Assembly (NCBI GenBank): GCA_021324185.1
Contig: JAJPJN010000159.1
Location: 1 to 44,268 of the forward strand
From: Terriglobia bacterium
Lineage (GTDB): Bacteria; Acidobacteriota; Terriglobia; Bryobacterales; Bryobacteraceae
Length of the DNA: 44,268 bases
Reading direction: 5' to 3'
The position numbers and the translations under genes were made by a program. Positions 43,071-44,268 of the stretch are shown here, piece after piece; the stretch's first letter is position 1, and the number at the start of each line of letters is the position of its first letter. The notes under the pieces were generated by a model. It did not search any database, was not told where the DNA came from, and saw nothing but the letters and a program-made list of their open reading frames with translations.

Positions 43071-44268
43071 ATGTTGTTTCACAAAAGCAGGATCGAATTT
43101 CACCCGGCGTTGATGCTCACTCTGTTGGTAACCATCTCTCCGGCATATCTGCGGGCGCAAACGGCGGCTGCTGAATTGCGAGGGACTGTTGTGGATCAAA
43201 GCGAGGCATTCGTTCCCGGCTCAACTGTATCTGTGCAAAACCTCGGCACCGGCATCATTCGCACTACCAAAACGAATGATTCCGGCGTCTACAGCGTACC
43301 CGATTTGCCTCCCGCTACTTACGAGGTGACGGTTTCGGCGTCGGGATTCGCTACGCAACGCATGGTTAACGTCATTCTAACTGTTGGGGCTCAACAGGTA
43401 CTGAATTTCAAATTGACCGCGGCTCAGGTGAACTCTACGGTGGAGGTGACGAGCTCAGCGCCTCCCATTGAATTAGCCACTTCGGCGCTGGGTGGCGTTG
43501 AGGATTCTAAAACAACACGCGAATTGCCCTTGAACGGACGCGACTGGACACAATTGGCTACGCTGCAGCCAGGAGTTACGACGGTGAATACCCAGAACAC
43601 TCTGAACGGAAGCTCTTCCAACAGGGGTAGCCGGGGATTTGGAACTGAACTATCAATCAATGGCGGCCGGCCCACTCAGAACAGCTACTTTTTGGATGGT
43701 ATCAGTCAAAATGATTACGCTAACGCATCTCCGGGCAACGTGCTTGGTTTGACGCTTGGTGTAGACGCAATTCAGGAATTTTCGGTCCTTACTTCGGATT
43801 ACAACGCCAGTTATGGCCAAACCTCAGCAGGTGTCATTAACGCTGTAACTCGCTCCGGCACAAATCAATTTCACGGCGATGCATACGAGTTTCTGCGGAA
43901 TGACATTTTTGATGCACGGAACTTCTTCGACGCGAGTAAGCCTCCCTTTCGCCGGAATCAATTCGGCTTGGCAGCGGGCGCTCCGATCAAGAAAGATAAG
44001 ACTTTTATCTTCGCCAATTACGAAGGTCTCCAGCAGGCACTGACAACCACGTCGATCGCGATTGTGCCATCAGCTGCTGCCCGGCAAGGATATCTTTCAA
44101 CCGGAAAGGTTACCGTCAGTGCGGCAGTAGCGCCATTCTTGGCTCTTTGGCCGCTTCCCAACAATGGGCTGATCGGCGCTGGCGATACGGGCCAATATCT
44201 CTTTACGGCAAAAACCCCATCTAGCGAAAACTTTGGGGCGCTCCGATTGGACCAATTCTTTTCGAATA
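43071..44268 (+). CDS. Oar-like TonB-dependent receptor, N-terminal part, cut by window edge
   Basis: Open from ATG 43071 (GAGAGG about 7 nt upstream) to the window end, 399 codons without a stop. After a signal peptide (LMLTLLVTISPAYLRAQ) comes a carboxypeptidase-regulatory domain (AELRGTVVDQSEAFVPGSTV, GVYSVPDLPPATYEVTVSAS). Then comes a plug domain with DGISQNDYANASPGNVLGLT, QEFSVLTSDYNASYGQTSAG and VINAVTRSGTNQFHGDAYEF. This is the architecture of the large Oar-type outer-membrane receptors that are abundant in Acidobacteriota. It lies 17 bp after the hydrolase and is probably in the same operon. It would import the substrate of the locus or a fragment of it (inference). The barrel lies outside the window. 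Confidence 0.92.
   Translation, partial: MLFHKSRIEFHPALMLTLLVTISPAYLRAQTAAAELRGTVVDQSEAFVPGSTVSVQNLGTGIIRTTKTNDSGVYSVPDLPPATYEVTVSASGFATQRMVNVILTVGAQQVLNFKLTAAQVNSTVEVTSSAPPIELATSALGGVEDSKTTRELPLNGRDWTQLATLQPGVTTVNTQNTLNGSSSNRGSRGFGTELSINGGRPTQNSYFLDGISQNDYANASPGNVLGLTLGVDAIQEFSVLTSDYNASYGQTSAGVINAVTRSGTNQFHGDAYEFLRNDIFDARNFFDASKPPFRRNQFGLAAGAPIKKDKTFIFANYEGLQQALTTTSIAIVPSAAARQGYLSTGKVTVSAAVAPFLALWPLPNNGLIGAGDTGQYLFTAKTPSSENFGALRLDQFFSN

Overview
The window looks like chromosomal DNA of an Acidobacteriota bacterium, probably of the Solibacter/Bryobacter type (inference). The signs are: an Oar-like TonB receptor with an N-terminal carboxypeptidase-regulatory domain at the right edge; the start of a 'MATAAQVKANRENAK' protein at the left edge, a family I know from acidobacterial genomes; a winged-helix/TPR membrane protein; a PEP-CTERM protein; high GC; and frequent GTG/TTG starts. 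Housekeeping genes (ftsK, cmk, dprA, topA, tRNA-Tyr, tRNA-Thr) are interleaved with accessory genes.

Layout. 1-5.7 kb: an exported phosphoesterase, a decayed duplicate of its 3' end, a small unknown gene, an ECF sigma factor with an overlapping membrane partner, and two small exported proteins. 6-8.7 kb: a type-B carboxylesterase facing a threonine/serine dehydratase. 8.7-11.1 kb: a metal-handling operon with a Cys-rich membrane protein, an outer-membrane barrel, a periplasmic heavy-metal-associated (HMA) protein and a MerT-like membrane protein. 11.2-15.3 kb: an antitoxin with a toxin stub, ftsK, cmk and a DUF1697 gene. 15.4-20.6 kb: a TPR protein, a PEP-CTERM protein, a secreted proline-rich protein and a type III polyketide synthase. 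20.7-28.2 kb: a giant hybrid sensor kinase, dprA and topA. 28.2-30.5 kb: a frameshifted PIN toxin-antitoxin pair, then a 1.4 kb segment carrying a PAP2 gene, bounded by tRNA-Thr and a copy of its 3' end. 30.5-43 kb: a catabolic locus (aldehyde dehydrogenase, two amidohydrolases, two class III aminotransferases, permease, peptidase-like hydrolase, regulator), then the truncated TonB receptor.

Main discoveries. (1) The HMA gene at 10123-10623 is interrupted by one in-frame TGA exactly where the first Cys of the metal-binding CxxC should be (GMD-TGA-MTC). The signal peptide and ribosome binding site lie upstream of the TGA. A hairpin with a GTG loop starts 11 nt after it, as expected for a bacterial SECIS. 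This reads as a selenocysteine-containing MerP-like protein. (2) The ribosome binding site of the barrel gene in the same operon is the 3' arm of a perfect 12-bp inverted repeat. (3) The catabolic locus carries an operator-like palindrome, best copy CTTGCGA-AATTA-TCGCAAG, at four promoters. Its likely reader is a regulator with MerR, XRE and cupin domains in one chain. (4) One aminotransferase is fused to an N-terminal GNAT domain.

How the catabolic locus may work (inference): the TonB receptor and exported hydrolases release or import an amide, lactam or peptide-like substrate, the permease imports the amine product, the aminotransferases convert the amine to an aldehyde, and the dehydrogenase oxidises it to an acid. 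The actual substrate cannot be read from the sequence.
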